From assembly GCA_036873755.1 (NCBI GenBank), contig JAVTVY010025156.1, forward strand, positions 48,603-112,602: a stretch of 64,000 bases of DNA. Reading direction: 5' to 3'. Shown in pieces: positions 1 through 10,230 of this stretch. The number at the start of each line of letters is the position of its first letter. Positions within the stretch are counted from its first letter, which is position 1. The notes beneath the pieces are model-generated. The model was not told the origin of the DNA and searched no databases. It was given only the letters and a program-made list of their open reading frames with translations. The DNA comes from Hanleya hanleyi. Its lineage: Eukaryota > Mollusca > Polyplacophora > Lepidopleurida > Hanleyidae. The translations under genes were made by a program, and so were the position numbers.

Positions 1-1
1 C

Positions 2-504
2 TTAAAGAGGTAGTAGCGTCATTTAAAAGATACTCAGAAAATAACATATTTCGATACAAGTTATTTAATAGTTGAGATCAACTATGATGAACGTTTTTCT
101 GTGACCTCATTTTTTAATATCACGGGCATTGAAATCACACTTCTGACATTCTCTGAAAAACGTGACAGCACCTGCACTTGGCTCCAGTGCCTGTGATGAC
201 GTCACAAAATGCGCATTGGCATTCTGGGTGTGATGCTTCGCAACGTCATACTCGATCTTAGAACTTTTATTACACGATGACGGCTTCTAACGTGACGTCA
301 TGGACACCTGGTCACGTTATCCGACGTCATCTCAGTCATTTCTCATTTTAATGTTGTTCATTATACCGAATTGAAGAATCTGACAATATTGATCCCTATA
401 AGAAATACAAGACTTCACGACTTCCAAATCTTCTGGCAAATGTTGCAAGTGATCATGCTGTTCAGTTTACCCGAACAATTAAAATCACGCTACTACCTCT
501 TTAA
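2..504. mobile_element. TTAA-flanked MITE (piggyBac-like), copy A
   Basis: The element is bounded by TTAA at both ends and has inverted ends: AGAGGTAGTAGCG on the left and its complement ending at 500 on the right. No coding capacity is visible. The interior carries several TGACGTCA-type palindromes. TTAA duplication with short inverted ends is the signature of piggyBac-superfamily non-autonomous elements; the superfamily is inferred from this alone. The right TTAA (501-504) is shared with the next element. Confidence 0.7.
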
Positions 505-957
505 AGGTGAAATGCAAAGGTGTTTATAGGATGAATAATTTATCTTCTTCTGTCTTATTAGATCGTTTTACCTTTGCGTGCCTGTACTTTAGCATGTGGA
601 CATTGGCTGAATTTAGTTTTCTTAATTCACATCACTCGTCTCCATCACTCGTCTCCATCACTCTAAAATCATTGAAATAACAAAAAAGAATTAGTAGATC
701 ATGTGCATGATTTTGAACGACTTTGTCAACTTTGTTCTAATAAATTCTAATTCTAATCTAATAGTAAAAACATTTCACATCACAAACAAAGAATTGTAAG
801 TCGGCAAGTTTCTCAAGTCAGAATTCAGTTGGGCTTGGGATACCAATATCCAAAAGCCACACAATAATTTCAAGGAAACTAGAAAATGCTGATGAGGTGA
901 AATTTCAATCAATATTCATCCTATAGAAGTAAACTAAGTTTGCATTTCACCTTTTAA
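501..957. mobile_element. TTAA-flanked MITE, copy B abutting copy A
   Basis: The ends read TTAA-AGGTGAAATGCAAA and, inverted, TTTGCATTTCACCTT-TTAA. A second inner inverted pair (TATAGGATGAAT at about 526 and ATTCATCCTATA at about 914) extends the similarity of the two ends. There is no ORF. Part of the interior (655-760) resembles the interior of the GGTAATCC MITE family found elsewhere in the window, so the element may be composite. Confidence 0.65.
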
Positions 958-1878
958 CGTGGATGTGTTAAGTGTTCATATTCCTTTCTGCATGGATCTG
1001 CTAATCTGAGTAATGATGCAATCAGTAATTTACTGTTGCGAGGAAGTCCAAATATGTCTATTGCCAAAACTATGACTGTTGTACCTCCTCTGTGTAGTTG
1101 ACTGTATATATACAAACCTGTTTTCCATACATATATATACATATATATATAGTATATACATATGTTAATATAACATGTACTCCGTGTACGTATTTACATC
1201 ATGTATAAAGCATGTACCATGTAAAAATATAGTTCTGATTGATATGATTTAGTAATTCAGCTGTTCAATAAATGCATTTAATGTCTCATTGGGGTCGTTT
1301 ATATAAGTTCGGCCGTTTGAGGCTATCACTGCGTTTTCTAATGTCCATGTGTTAGCTTATTGTTCACATCAGCCAGTGTACAGTGTATGCCCTAATGGTG
1401 CAAGGAAACTGTCGGAGCCATGTAGACCAAAATAAATGCATGTAGAAATATGTCATCAAAGATATTCTTAGAGAAGAGTCACAATTTTAACGAGCCTGAA
1501 CTGTCTGTCTGTATCTTAATGTGTTCGTTCTGTGTTTGTATGTTGAGGTGTTTTAATACCTTCAACTGTAAGGTGTTGCTATAAGCATGTATATGTATCT
1601 ATACTGTTGGTAGATATCAATCTACATGTATTTGTACCAAATAACTGACGGACATGATCACTTGTGTCTGTCATCAAGATTGTTATACCTTCAAAACATA
1701 ACTTATAATTTCTGTATTCCCACAAAAGTACCTTCACCTTTACCTTAGCCAATTTGTGAAGAATTCAAGCTTGAATTGCATGAATTTGCCATCTGAAATT
1801 CATATGTGACATGATGATGTTTCATGAGAGACATTCGATTAGGGTTTTAACGCTCAATATTCTTTGAGTTCTGTTACA
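958..1878. other. Non-coding stretch with TA-rich microsatellite
   Basis: No gene is recognised. A (TATACA)n-like microsatellite lies at about 1,105-1,165. The rest is AT-rich sequence with short ACATGTA runs and no ORF with coding character. Confidence 0.6.
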
Positions 1879-2090
1879 GGTAATCCCTCTAGTAATTCGA
1901 TCACTCAAAAACGCTATTTAGAAGCAAATTTCCGAATATATTCTGCCTATTTTCAGCTCTGATTGTTCAAAACTGTTGGCAATAGAATTGTTCTTCAAGA
2001 TGTTGGCAAACGAAAATGTCAATCAAATTTGTTTAATTAATTGAGTTGAAAAGGCGGTCTAAATGTGATTGAATTATTAGAAGGATTACC
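1879..2090. mobile_element. GGTAATCC-family MITE, copy 1
   Basis: Left end GGTAATCCCTCTAGTAATTC and right end GAATTATTAGAAGGATTACC are near-perfect inverted repeats of about 20 bp around a 212-bp non-coding body. Two further copies with the same ends lie at 45,284-45,528 and 55,199-55,375. Confidence 0.65.
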
Positions 2091-2570
2091 ATTCTGAAGA
2101 AATCTGTTAATAATTCAAAGAGATAGCTCTAGGAGACGACAAATGATGAGTTTTACATGTATACGTGTTCTGTTTGAGGCCTGTTCAGATGACCTCAATT
2201 AACTTGATCGTTGAGATTATATGTTAAACACTGATCCACTGACAAAATAAAAACATTGTGTATAAACAAACAAAATACTCTTTTTGTTCTTATTTTCACG
2301 CTTGAGCTAATCTAATTTTCCCCTGTAATTCCTGCTTGGGGATGGTCTCAACTAAGAAGTCCGTGATTGACTTGTCACTGACACATCTACAAGTGAGACC
2401 TGTAGTTTAAAGTGGATTGTGACAAGGCGATGTACAAGTGAAAGATGTCCTCCTCTCGGAAATTTGAAATAAGTCTATGTTAAAAATGAAATTCATAACT
2501 TTTCAACATTAGTTATGCTGTTGCATGGTTGGAATATTGCATTGCAAGTCTTTAGTTAACAGTATTTTCA
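2091..2570. other. Non-coding stretch
   Basis: AT-rich spacer between a MITE and a SINE. I see no ORF, repeat or RNA gene in it. Confidence 0.5.
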
Positions 2571-2571
2571 G

Positions 2572-2735
2572 ATTACAGTATCTTAGAATAGCACAGATTC
2601 TAGTACAGGAAATTTGTTGAAATCCCGAGAGGGATTCAAACCAGCGACCCCCAGAGTAAGTCACCTAATCGCCAGCACTATATGTCAGTGATCTAAACCA
2701 CTCGGCAAACGGGCCTCTCACAAAAATAGGAGGTA
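2572..2735 (-). mobile_element. tRNA-derived SINE
   Basis: On the minus strand the head has an A-box-like TTGCCGAGTGG followed by GTTTAGATCAC, a long variable-arm-like segment, and a B-box-like GGTTTGAATCC. The tail, ending near 2,572, reads as an AT-rich run containing TCTAAGATACTGTAATC. The class-II (Leu/Ser) tRNA-like head plus an unrelated tail is a SINE design. Two related copies lie at 62.34-62.72 kb. It is too degenerate to be a functional tRNA gene. Confidence 0.6.
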
Positions 2736-3249
2736 TCAGTACCCCTCTGATGGTTGTTGTACGATCACTTTCTAAATGACAAAAAATATGTTCCTAAGTC
2801 TTAGTTATTCCAAAATATTGCCAGTGGGACCTGTGCTGTAGTGTCAAGGTTAGGTGATTCGCTGTCTGTCCACATATAGAGGTGGGAATATTTTCCACTT
2901 GATGGATTTTTGCTGCAGATGTGATGGAAACACCTGTATCTGCATCATTACTAATGACAATGTATTTGAAGGGTTGCACAGGGATTACATCTTACTCTCA
3001 ATAGATTTGAAAGTGGGCTTTCTCATCTCTATACTACTATTCCTCATCGGGACTTCATTGAACACCTTTATTCATTAATCGGTGTTCAAAAATAGCTGGT
3101 CATCTGTATGTTAATGTCTGAAGCCATAAGGCGGTCTTCAGTTCTACTGCATGTAAAGGTTATCATTCTAGGGATGTTTCTTTTTTCATAGAATTGCTTA
3201 GAATTTCTCATTAACAATATCAATGTGAAATTTGGCAATACCATATATC
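2736..3249. other. Non-coding stretch
   Basis: Short open frames exist on both strands but none shows coding character or a recognisable motif. Nothing else is seen. Confidence 0.4.
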
Positions 3250-3872
3250 ACCAGTTGCACCAGTGTATAGGTATCCCAAAGGGTACCAATTGTGCACCAC
3301 TTCAGGCACACCTATGTATGCTCTCGTATGCTTCTCATTCAACAAATATTCATAGCCGATCACCTAGCACTGGATAATGTTAAAATTTGAGAGGCTGTGA
3401 AGAAAATATACCCTGCTTCACTGGATTGAAAGGAAAACTAAATGTGTCTGGACCTGTACCTTGACAAGAATGATCCGAGCATTCTCTCGCATCCACTGCA
3501 TAACAAGAGATATGATTACAATTTTGACATTGTTTCCCATTTCTGGATAGCAAATATTGCAGAAGGATCTGCATATTACAAGCGTCTAGTCCGTCATTCA
3601 TAATCCAGCCGTCGTCCATTAGAGAATATCCGCGTCCATAATCCAAAGACCTATTCCATATTCCATATAACAGTATTAGCACCAAATTCAAAAAGACAAT
3701 CATAGTATACATAAACATATACATATACATATCTCGCCTGGTAGCCTTTGCTGGATCATGTGCAGACTGGCGATTTCAATAAACGCCACGTAATATTATT
3801 GCAGAAACTTGTCAAACAGGGTTATACCACCAAACGCTTCATAGCCGATCTTTGGCGATAAATTTACCCGAT
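3250..3872 (+). pseudogene. Decayed Penelope-like reverse transcriptase fragment, split by an insertion
   Basis: Plus-strand translation at about 3,255-3,350 gives GIPKGTNCAPL, the reverse transcriptase motif seen in Penelope-like elements (usually GIPMGTNCAPLLAD). Downstream frames match, piece by piece, the minus-strand reverse transcriptase ORF at 17,157-17,651: LALDN, then IYPASLDLK (3,400-3,440), a DDYNFDIV-like stretch near 3,515, then SRLVAFAGSC at about 3,733-3,765. Stops and frameshifts are frequent, so this is a dead copy. The stretch from about 3,580 to 3,722 has no counterpart in the other copy and is an insertion. Family assignment is from the motif and from recalled homologues; a GIY-YIG endonuclease domain is not visible. 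Confidence 0.6.
3580..3722. repeat. ~140-bp dispersed repeat inserted in the reverse transcriptase remnant
   Basis: This segment recurs at 16,763-16,900 with only a few differences. Its left edge contains CAAGCGTCTAGTCCGTCATT, whose complement appears at 4,303-4,324, as expected for one end of a terminal-inverted-repeat element. It may therefore be an end fragment of a larger DNA element (3,580-4,324) or an independent short insertion. Confidence 0.5.
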
Positions 3873-6330
3873 TAGCTTGTCACTACTCATCTAGAGATCA
3901 GCTATAATAATAGATCCAGTTAATGATATAAAAAAATATCACTGACTGTCAAGAATGTCCGGGTCTTGTCCATCAACCCAGTTTAGACATATTATATTTC
4001 GGGCTAAGACGTATTTTCTCAGAGAGAAACGTATGCAAAGGGACATTATTTCCTGTGACATTCTTTCCTTTCAACCTGGTCCTGGATTCATATTCTGAAT
4101 TGATCCTTCACAGCCGGATATTACCAAGACCATACATATTTGCTATTCACCCGCCTCAATTTCTGCAGACATATCTAGTTGCGATTTCCTGCTCAGAGAC
4201 ATAATACTGCTTCCAGTTGCCCATTTGTTGATCATCTGTAACACACATTCCTCCACAGATAGGCAGTCAGCTAAGAGAGACTTCAAGATATTGAAGTTAA
4301 TATTGAATGACGGACTAGACGCTTGAATTCAAGATGTTTGTGTGCAAAACATGTTGCTTTCTTATCCCAGCCTCCCTCTGTATTGAAGAGTTAGCCTAGC
4401 GCCCAACTTTCTATGCCTTTCCCCTTCCCACCACTTGTTGCATAAGTAATATTTGGATGTCCACTTTAAGGTATTTTTAACTTCCTGATAGCATCGATAT
4501 GGGTATGTCAGGCTGAGTTCAACTTCATGATGTAATCTGCTTGGGTTGTAGTCAACTTTACTAGACCGTCTACCGACGTAGACACCAGCTATGATAACAG
4601 ATTGAGCCAATGAAAATGATATAAACAATATCACTGAACTTGTCAACCATAGTAGTCGCACCGAATAAGGAGTGCGCCACGGTGCCAACAAAACCTGATA
4701 TTCCAATGGAATGACGAAGTCCAAGCTGATTGTGTCAATTAAGATATACGATTCATGCCCAGTCTCCACCCCTTTAAGATTAAATGAAGTGGGGAAAAGA
4801 CTAGACCAGCTCACCATTAAAAAATGGATAATAACACACTTGTCAACAATGCATTGTGCTGCCACCAGAGATCCTAATGAGTAGAGATCCTCACCAGTCA
4901 TATCCCCAAGATAGTTTCGAACATGGATATGTTTTGCCATATCGACCAGGAAAAGGCCGCACTCTCATTTCGAGCATCGAAACTCGGAAATCGATTTGAA
5001 ATACTTGACTTGTGTAGGCGTGACTCCATAATGGTTCACAATGTCGATACAGAGTCGAGGTGAGTCCCCAACCCTGGAAGGATGCATGTCTGTAAATAGT
5101 TTCCTGGTTGGGAGGAATGGAAGGAGTAAAGCGGATATATACGTGAGAGGTGGGAAAATTGAACGATGTCTGTTGACTAAAAAACAACCGTATGTCTCCA
5201 CAGGAAAGCCTTTCTCAGCATCTCACTCCCAGAATAAAATATGGTGCATTCTACGACTTAGCCTTGGTATCTCAACCACGCCAATGTAACATTGCCGAGA
5301 ACCAGCCACTATCACAGGAGAAGTTTTACTTCTGGTGTGACAGGAACGGACGGAAAAACCATTCTGTCAGGTCAATGACAGTTCATATAAATTGTTGTGC
5401 TCTCTCAACCTACTGAAATGATGATTGTACCAATATGTTCTATATTCCTGGTGTTTTTTGTAATTACATTCATTTCACTGTCGTGTTCTTTGGTAAAGAT
5501 CATAAATCTACCAGGTCAGCTTGCCACAGTTCATCAGTCCAGCTATAATAATAGATGCAATCAATGATAATGGTATAAGAAAATGTCCCAGATTTGGTCA
5601 ACCACAATAGTCGCACCGGTGAGACTTGGTATTCCAATGGCGAGTATGACAGGGCCTCAATCTGATTATGTCAAAATCTCTGGCGTTACGCTTCGTAACT
5701 TGTGTCTAATGCCGCCTAACCCGGGACTAGGGGCGGCTGGAATATAATGTTTATAATCTCAATGGTGTTCAAATGTACAGTCACAATCAAAGGCAGACTG
5801 ATATACATACTATGAAAATTCATTTGGATAAAGAATAATGGACTGTGGATTAGGATTTTATATATAGAACGCTTTGCTGGCATCATTAAAGACTGTTGAC
5901 TGCTGCTCTCTGACAACTTGTGTTTTTTTTTATTCTTGAGATTGGAACACTTTTGGATTGGTGTTAGCTCTCATACAGAACAGATTTTTGAATTTATTAT
6001 TTACGTTGAGGTTATTTTATATACGAGAGTTCAATATTGAATGTCAGATCTGAAGTTCGGCTTTGTTTTCTTAGCCATGTACGTTGCTGTATAAAGTTTC
6101 ATCTTGTGTGTACAGCTCCTGTAGAAGGAAGGAAAGTCCGGGTCCAATCTTCAAGACAGTTAAGACATCTTAGTACTCGGGGTAAGACTTATTTTACTGA
6201 AGATAAAATATGGAAAGGGACATTCTTTCCTACCATAGTAAGAGGTGGGGATTGGCACTCAGAAATATTTCGCTCATATGATGACAGCCAAGTGTGTTCA
6301 AGCATGTCAGGTTAAGTGAGATCAACTCTT
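3873..6330. repeat. Degenerate repeated block with an antisense hydrophobic ORF
   Basis: Related segments occur near 3,900, 4,590-4,700 and 5,540-5,640 (CAGCTATAATAATAGAT, then an AATGATATAA-like run, then a TCGCACCG-like run). A second pair is at about 3,955-4,080 and 6,130-6,235 (GTCCGGGTC through GGGACATT). On the minus strand the 4,362-4,940 frame encodes 192 residues with a strongly hydrophobic stretch (LLWLTSSVILFISFSLAQ) and the 5,540-5,640 copy has a broken counterpart. This could be a pseudogene of an unrecognised membrane protein or simply element sequence. The 3'-terminal motif of the Penelope-like element (CTTGTGTCTAA then CTAGGGGC) appears at 5,697-5,735. Confidence 0.35.
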
Positions 6331-6712
6331 GTGTACGTAGCAGGCACCAAATGGCAGCGAAGAATCTTGACAACATTCGGTGAAGCAGGAGACGCCGGCA
6401 AGTTAGTACGATGATCCAAAAACTTACGTGGTTTATTTTTTTTGTGAATTTTACTATGGGGTGTGGCATCTTTGTTTTGTTCGTCTCACCAGGTAGAACA
6501 TGATGATAGGGGTTGCGAAGCCATTGGTTGAAATTTGTTGAAAAGTTTGCATTATGCATGCGTGAAACATGGACAATCCCAAGGGAGACGTTTTGGAGTC
6601 TAGGTAAGCCCCTAGTTGTCCGATAGGGTAGATTGAGATTTCCGTGTGAAGCACTCGTGAGGTAGCACCCGACTGGATGGATGTGACGTGGAACTGACTT
6701 CATTCCGCCCAT

Positions 6713-7912
6713 TCTGGAAGACGGAAGTATCCCAGCAGCCTTTGCAGTGGTCCCTGGCAACTACCGCGTGGGCTGAAGTGGAGCATATCGACGTATTCAC
6801 TATGCCCAGCCAGACAGCGCTTTTGACCTTTAATTCGGATTTCCGCGCCTTTTGAGGTTGGTAATCGTTTGGAATCGATAAGATACAATTAATAATGTAA
6901 TATTTAACAGCTCGAAGGATCAATTGTGTGGTAACGACCCCAGGAAAGAGTAATAAACAGCTCTAAACAAACCTACGACAGCGAGCTACAGGGCGCTTGC
7001 CCAGCCGTCAAAATCCTGGGGTTAACACAGCGGTACCTAACACCGTTATTGTCAGCATATAGCACGGATAATCTGTTTTACTTTTCCCCTTTGTCTTTCA
7101 TAAGGCTGTTAATTTTATAGATTCACTGATTGACTTACTGATTGACTTATTGATCAAGAAATGGCAAATAACTAAATAACGCAGATATAAGCTATACTTG
7201 TTTTAGCAAAATTCCTTCACCGTTATTGTCAGCATGTAACCCATCACGGATAATTTGTTTACTGTTTTTTCTCTTCTGCTTTTATAAAGCTGTTAATTAT
7301 ACAGATTTAATGATCAGGAAATGCACTTGTAATATATACTTGTTTTAGCAAGATTCCTTCAGGTATACATGTATATAAACTGACTTTTCATGACAATCTC
7401 AGACCATATTTACAACTAGCACGATGAGTTACGAATATTCAGATAATTTGTCTGGAGAGACAAAGACAAGATATCAGTCAAAATTCTTTACCCTACCCGT
7501 TACCATATAAATAAGGCCTGTCGTAGCTCTAGCTTTGGCTTTACACTATTCTGATTAACAAAAACGACATGTGGAGATATCAATAGAACTCACGTACTGG
7601 TATGTGATATGCCGACAATAACGGCGTTATCCCAGGATTTCGGCGGCGGCGAGTTAGAGCTGTTTATTACTCTTTCCTGGGGTCTTATACCACACAATTG
7701 ATCCTTCGCGCTGTTGAATGTTACTTTATTAATGGTATCTTATCGATTCCAAACGATTACCAACCTCAAAAGGCGCGGAAATCCGAATTAACGGTGAAAA
7801 GCGCAATCTGGCTGGGCATAGTGAATACGTCGCTATGCTCCACTTTAGCCCACGCGGTAGTTGTCAGGGACCGTCGCGAAGGCTGCTGAGATACCTCCGT
7901 CTTCCAGAATGC
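6713..7912. mobile_element. Foldback DNA element inserted in the left Polinton arm
   Basis: The 6,713-7,090 segment and the complement of 7,600-7,912 align over about 310-380 bp, starting CTGGAAGACGGAAGTATCCC on the left. They enclose about 500 bp that itself holds a direct duplication (about 7,043-7,128 and 7,219-7,308, sharing ACCGTTATTGTCAGCAT). The long mirrored frames seen on the two arms (both beginning MILRAV) are a by-product of the inverted repeat, not genes. No transposase is present, so the element is non-autonomous. The right Polinton arm lacks it, which shows it inserted after the Polinton did. Confidence 0.7.
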
Positions 7913-8015
7913 GCAGTAAAAAAGGGGCATGGGAATGGACATTTTGGGATCGAGGCGGGCCACTATTGGTCCAAATGGGTCGTGGGAGGTGTCAAAGTGA
8001 AGCGCTTCTCCAGGG

Positions 8016-8745
8016 CGATCAAGTCATCGGTGGGTGCATGTAAAATTAGGAGTGGGGTTGAACATATAAAAAGCGGAACACAGACTTTACCCCTAAATTA
8101 GAGAAAACCCCTATCAACCAGGTCTAGAGTGACTAATATCGCTTCCCAGCGGATCGGGGCCTGCCGAGAGAGGCGGGGTGGGTTTGTGGGTGTATGTAAA
8201 TTTAGGATTGGGGTTGAACATATAAAAAGCGGAACACGGACTTCACCCCTAAAATAGGGAAAACCCCTATCAACCAGGTCTAGAGGGGCTAATATCGCTT
8301 CCCGGTGGATCGGGACCTGTCGAGAGAGGCAGGGTGGGTTAGTGGGTGTATGTAAATTTGCGATTGGAGTTGAACATATAAAAAGCGGAACACGGACTTT
8401 ACCCTAAAATAGGGAAAACCCCTATCAACCAGGTCTAGAGGGGCTAATATCGCTTCCCGGGGAACCGGGGCCTGTCGAGAGGCAGGACGGATTAGTGGGT
8501 GTATGTAAATTTAGGATTGGGGTTGAACATATAAAAAGCGGAACACGGACTTTACTCCTAAAATAGAAAAAAAACATCGTTTAACCAGATCTAGACGGGC
8601 TAATATCGGTCCCCGGTGGCTCAGGGCCTGCCGAGAGAAGCGGGTGGGTTAGTGGGTGTATGTAAATGTAGGATTGGGTTTGAGCATATAAAAAGCGGAA
8701 CACGAACTTTACACCTAACCATGGGTAATCATGGATTGACGTCAT
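8016..8745 (+). repeat. 156-bp tandem array with inward TATA boxes (left arm)
   Basis: Five units carry ACATATAAAAAGCGGAAC, with TATAAAAAG at 8,065, 8,221, 8,377, 8,530 and 8,687 (spacing 156, 156, 153, 157). Units also share ACCAGGTCTAGAGGGGCTAA and a CCGAGAGAGGC-type segment. All the TATA-like boxes point toward the gene block. The same array, inverted, forms the right arm. A role as repeated promoters is inference. Confidence 0.75.
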
Positions 8746-8816
8746 AAAGATCATATGCCCCAGGACCAATACGACCGAATAAGCTCTCTCAAAGGGGTCA
8801 CGAGACGTCTATGGGG

Positions 8817-8960
8817 CTATATATATGAGGGCCAGTCAGAGTGTGCGTCATTCACCTTTCGTCATTCGGTCAATCATGTCACCAAGGACCTGGCTATAAA
8901 TACGAGGGTCAGTCAGAGTGTGCGTCATCCACCGTTCATCATTTGGTCAATCATGTTACC
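8817..8960 (+). promoter_or_regulatory. Duplicated core promoter (TATA, initiator-like, ATG)
   Basis: A 77-bp segment is present twice in tandem. The first copy has TATATATAT at 8,818, then GTCAGAGTGTGCGTCA, then ATG at 8,876. The second has TATAAATA at 8,895-8,902, the same GTCAGTCAGAGTGTGCGTCA, then ATG at 8,953. The initiator-like TCAGTCAG lies about 25-30 bp after each TATA box. The upstream ATG opens a 7-codon ORF, whereas the downstream one opens the 8,953-9,564 gene. Confidence 0.55.
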
Positions 8961-9564
8961 AGCCCTGCGAGCCGTCCTTCCCCTTACACCCCAGGTGAGG
9001 TTGCACGTCTATGAAGACAAAGTCACCATCGTGGAAGACCGTGGAGATGTTTGCTGGTCGCGCGCTGAGACCATATCGAATACGGTTACGCTACATCGTG
9101 ACGGCTGGACCAAATGTAAACGGGTATTGAGCGGTCAACTCGACAGGAACCTCGTCCACATAGACAATGCCATCGATGTACACAGTGGACCATTCTTCGC
9201 ACGCCTGGGGCGTTACCAGGACGCTACGCGAAGCTTCACCCTAGACCTTCGAGAAGTGGTGCCTATTGTGGACCAGCTATTTACATCGGATGAGCGGTCA
9301 GCTGTTCAGTTGGGCTGGGCTCGTGCTCTGCCTGAAGCGGCGGCAGAACTCAATGAGCAAATCATCAAACGCGACACGGACGAAGATGAGAGGGACTATC
9401 CGGTTCTCACCTCCGTGACCTACAAAGATGTCCTGGATAAACCTAACACCCGTAGTCCACCGTCGGAAGACGACGACGTCATAGAATACCCGGATATGCT
9501 CAGTCAATCCAGTGACAATCGTATCCATACAACGGAGGCCGGTACGGCATCAGAACCCAAATGA
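8953..9564 (+). CDS. Small acidic-tailed protein, possibly PC4-like
   Basis: An intact 203-codon frame starts at the ATG placed 58 bp after a TATA box. The frame stays open upstream to 8,755, but that part only spans the duplicated promoter. The first ~130 residues alternate predicted strands and a helix (NTVTLHRDGWTKCKRVL, then SFTLDLREVV). This resembles the pattern of PC4-type single-strand DNA-binding coactivators, where a strand ending in DLRE is followed by a GxxLT-W-L helix. The C-terminal ~70 residues are acidic and Ser/Thr/Pro-rich (SEDDDVIEYPD). A segment (VDQLFTSDERS) is echoed by the remnant at 10,862-11,077. It is the only apparently uninterrupted gene of the element. The PC4 link is tentative; a hypothetical element protein is the safe call. 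Confidence 0.5.
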   Translation: MLPALRAVLPLTPQVRLHVYEDKVTIVEDRGDVCWSRAETISNTVTLHRDGWTKCKRVLSGQLDRNLVHIDNAIDVHSGPFFARLGRYQDATRSFTLDLREVVPIVDQLFTSDERSAVQLGWARALPEAAAELNEQIIKRDTDEDERDYPVLTSVTYKDVLDKPNTRSPPSEDDDVIEYPDMLSQSSDNRIHTTEAGTASEPK

Positions 9565-9706
9565 AAGCATCCAGAAAGGAACTTTGACCCCAGCGCCGGA
9601 TATTCACAGATAATATGGGATGTACGTTTCATATTGCAATCCCAAGATGCACCATATTGAAGGCTAATATATAGATCCGATTGTTTTAGGCCTGTACTCA
9701 CTTATC

Positions 9707-10227
9707 TTAAAGGTTATACAAAATGGTCTCAAAATCTGCTACTTTTTTGTGCTAAATTGTTGTAGAGGTGATTATATAGACATGTTTTACATTTTTGTAT
9801 GTTTTCAAACTGCCCAAGGTTGGAAATAGCAGCAGTAAAGTGAGACAATTTCATGCCCCTTTCAAAACGGCGAAAGCTGTGACCGCTTGACCTGTGACGT
9901 CACAACCTGATTACGATTTTGCTCAAATGCCTGTTGTGACGTCAAAATGTCAGCGACATCACGCTAGAACTCCCACAGTTGGATGAATGTTTCGTAACAA
10001 CGCCCCACGTCATAGACTATGACGTTTGCGGCGCAATCGTAATCAGGTTGTGACGTCATGCACCAGAGGTCACGGCTCCAATACGTTTCCCCCACATGTG
10101 CGCTATTCGTGTCCTAAAACCCCCTTCGACGACATTATTCAAGAAAAAAATACTCATTTGTTGTTTGGAACACTACTGGGTATGTTTTAATGCAAAGTAG
10201 TATAGAGTCATTTGGTATAACCTTTAA
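9707..10227. mobile_element. TTAA-flanked MITE inserted just upstream of the polymerase start
   Basis: TTAA-AGGTTATACAAAATGG at the left and its complement (TTTGGTATAACCT-TTAA) at the right define a 521-bp non-coding element. Nested inside is a second inverted pair of about 28 bp (GTGACGTCACAACCTGATTA at about 9,894 and its complement near 10,045). The right TTAA ends 3 bp before the ATG of the polymerase remnant, so it separates that gene from its promoter. Confidence 0.7.
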
Positions 10228-10230
10228 ACC

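Larger units (their letters stand above)
6424..8745. repeat. Left terminal inverted repeat of the Polinton (interrupted)
   Basis: Reading inward, the left arm (GTGGTTTATTTTTTTTG, ATTTTACTATGGGGTG, GGGAGACGTTTTGG, CACTCGTGAGG and so on) matches the complement of the right arm to about 80-90 percent by eye. Two insertions break it: about 110 bp near 6,465-6,575 and the 1.2-kb foldback element at 6,713-7,912. After those the match resumes at GCGCAGTAAAAAAGGGGCAT and runs through the 156-bp tandem array to AATCATGGA (about 8,737), where the arms diverge. Confidence 0.8.

Noticed and set aside
6612..7963. Mirrored frames starting MILRAV on both strands
   Set aside because: They lie on the two arms of a foldback element and arise from the inverted repeat.
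8755..8952. N-terminal extension of the first element gene
   Set aside because: It would translate the duplicated promoter; the ATG at 8,953 fits the TATA spacing better.
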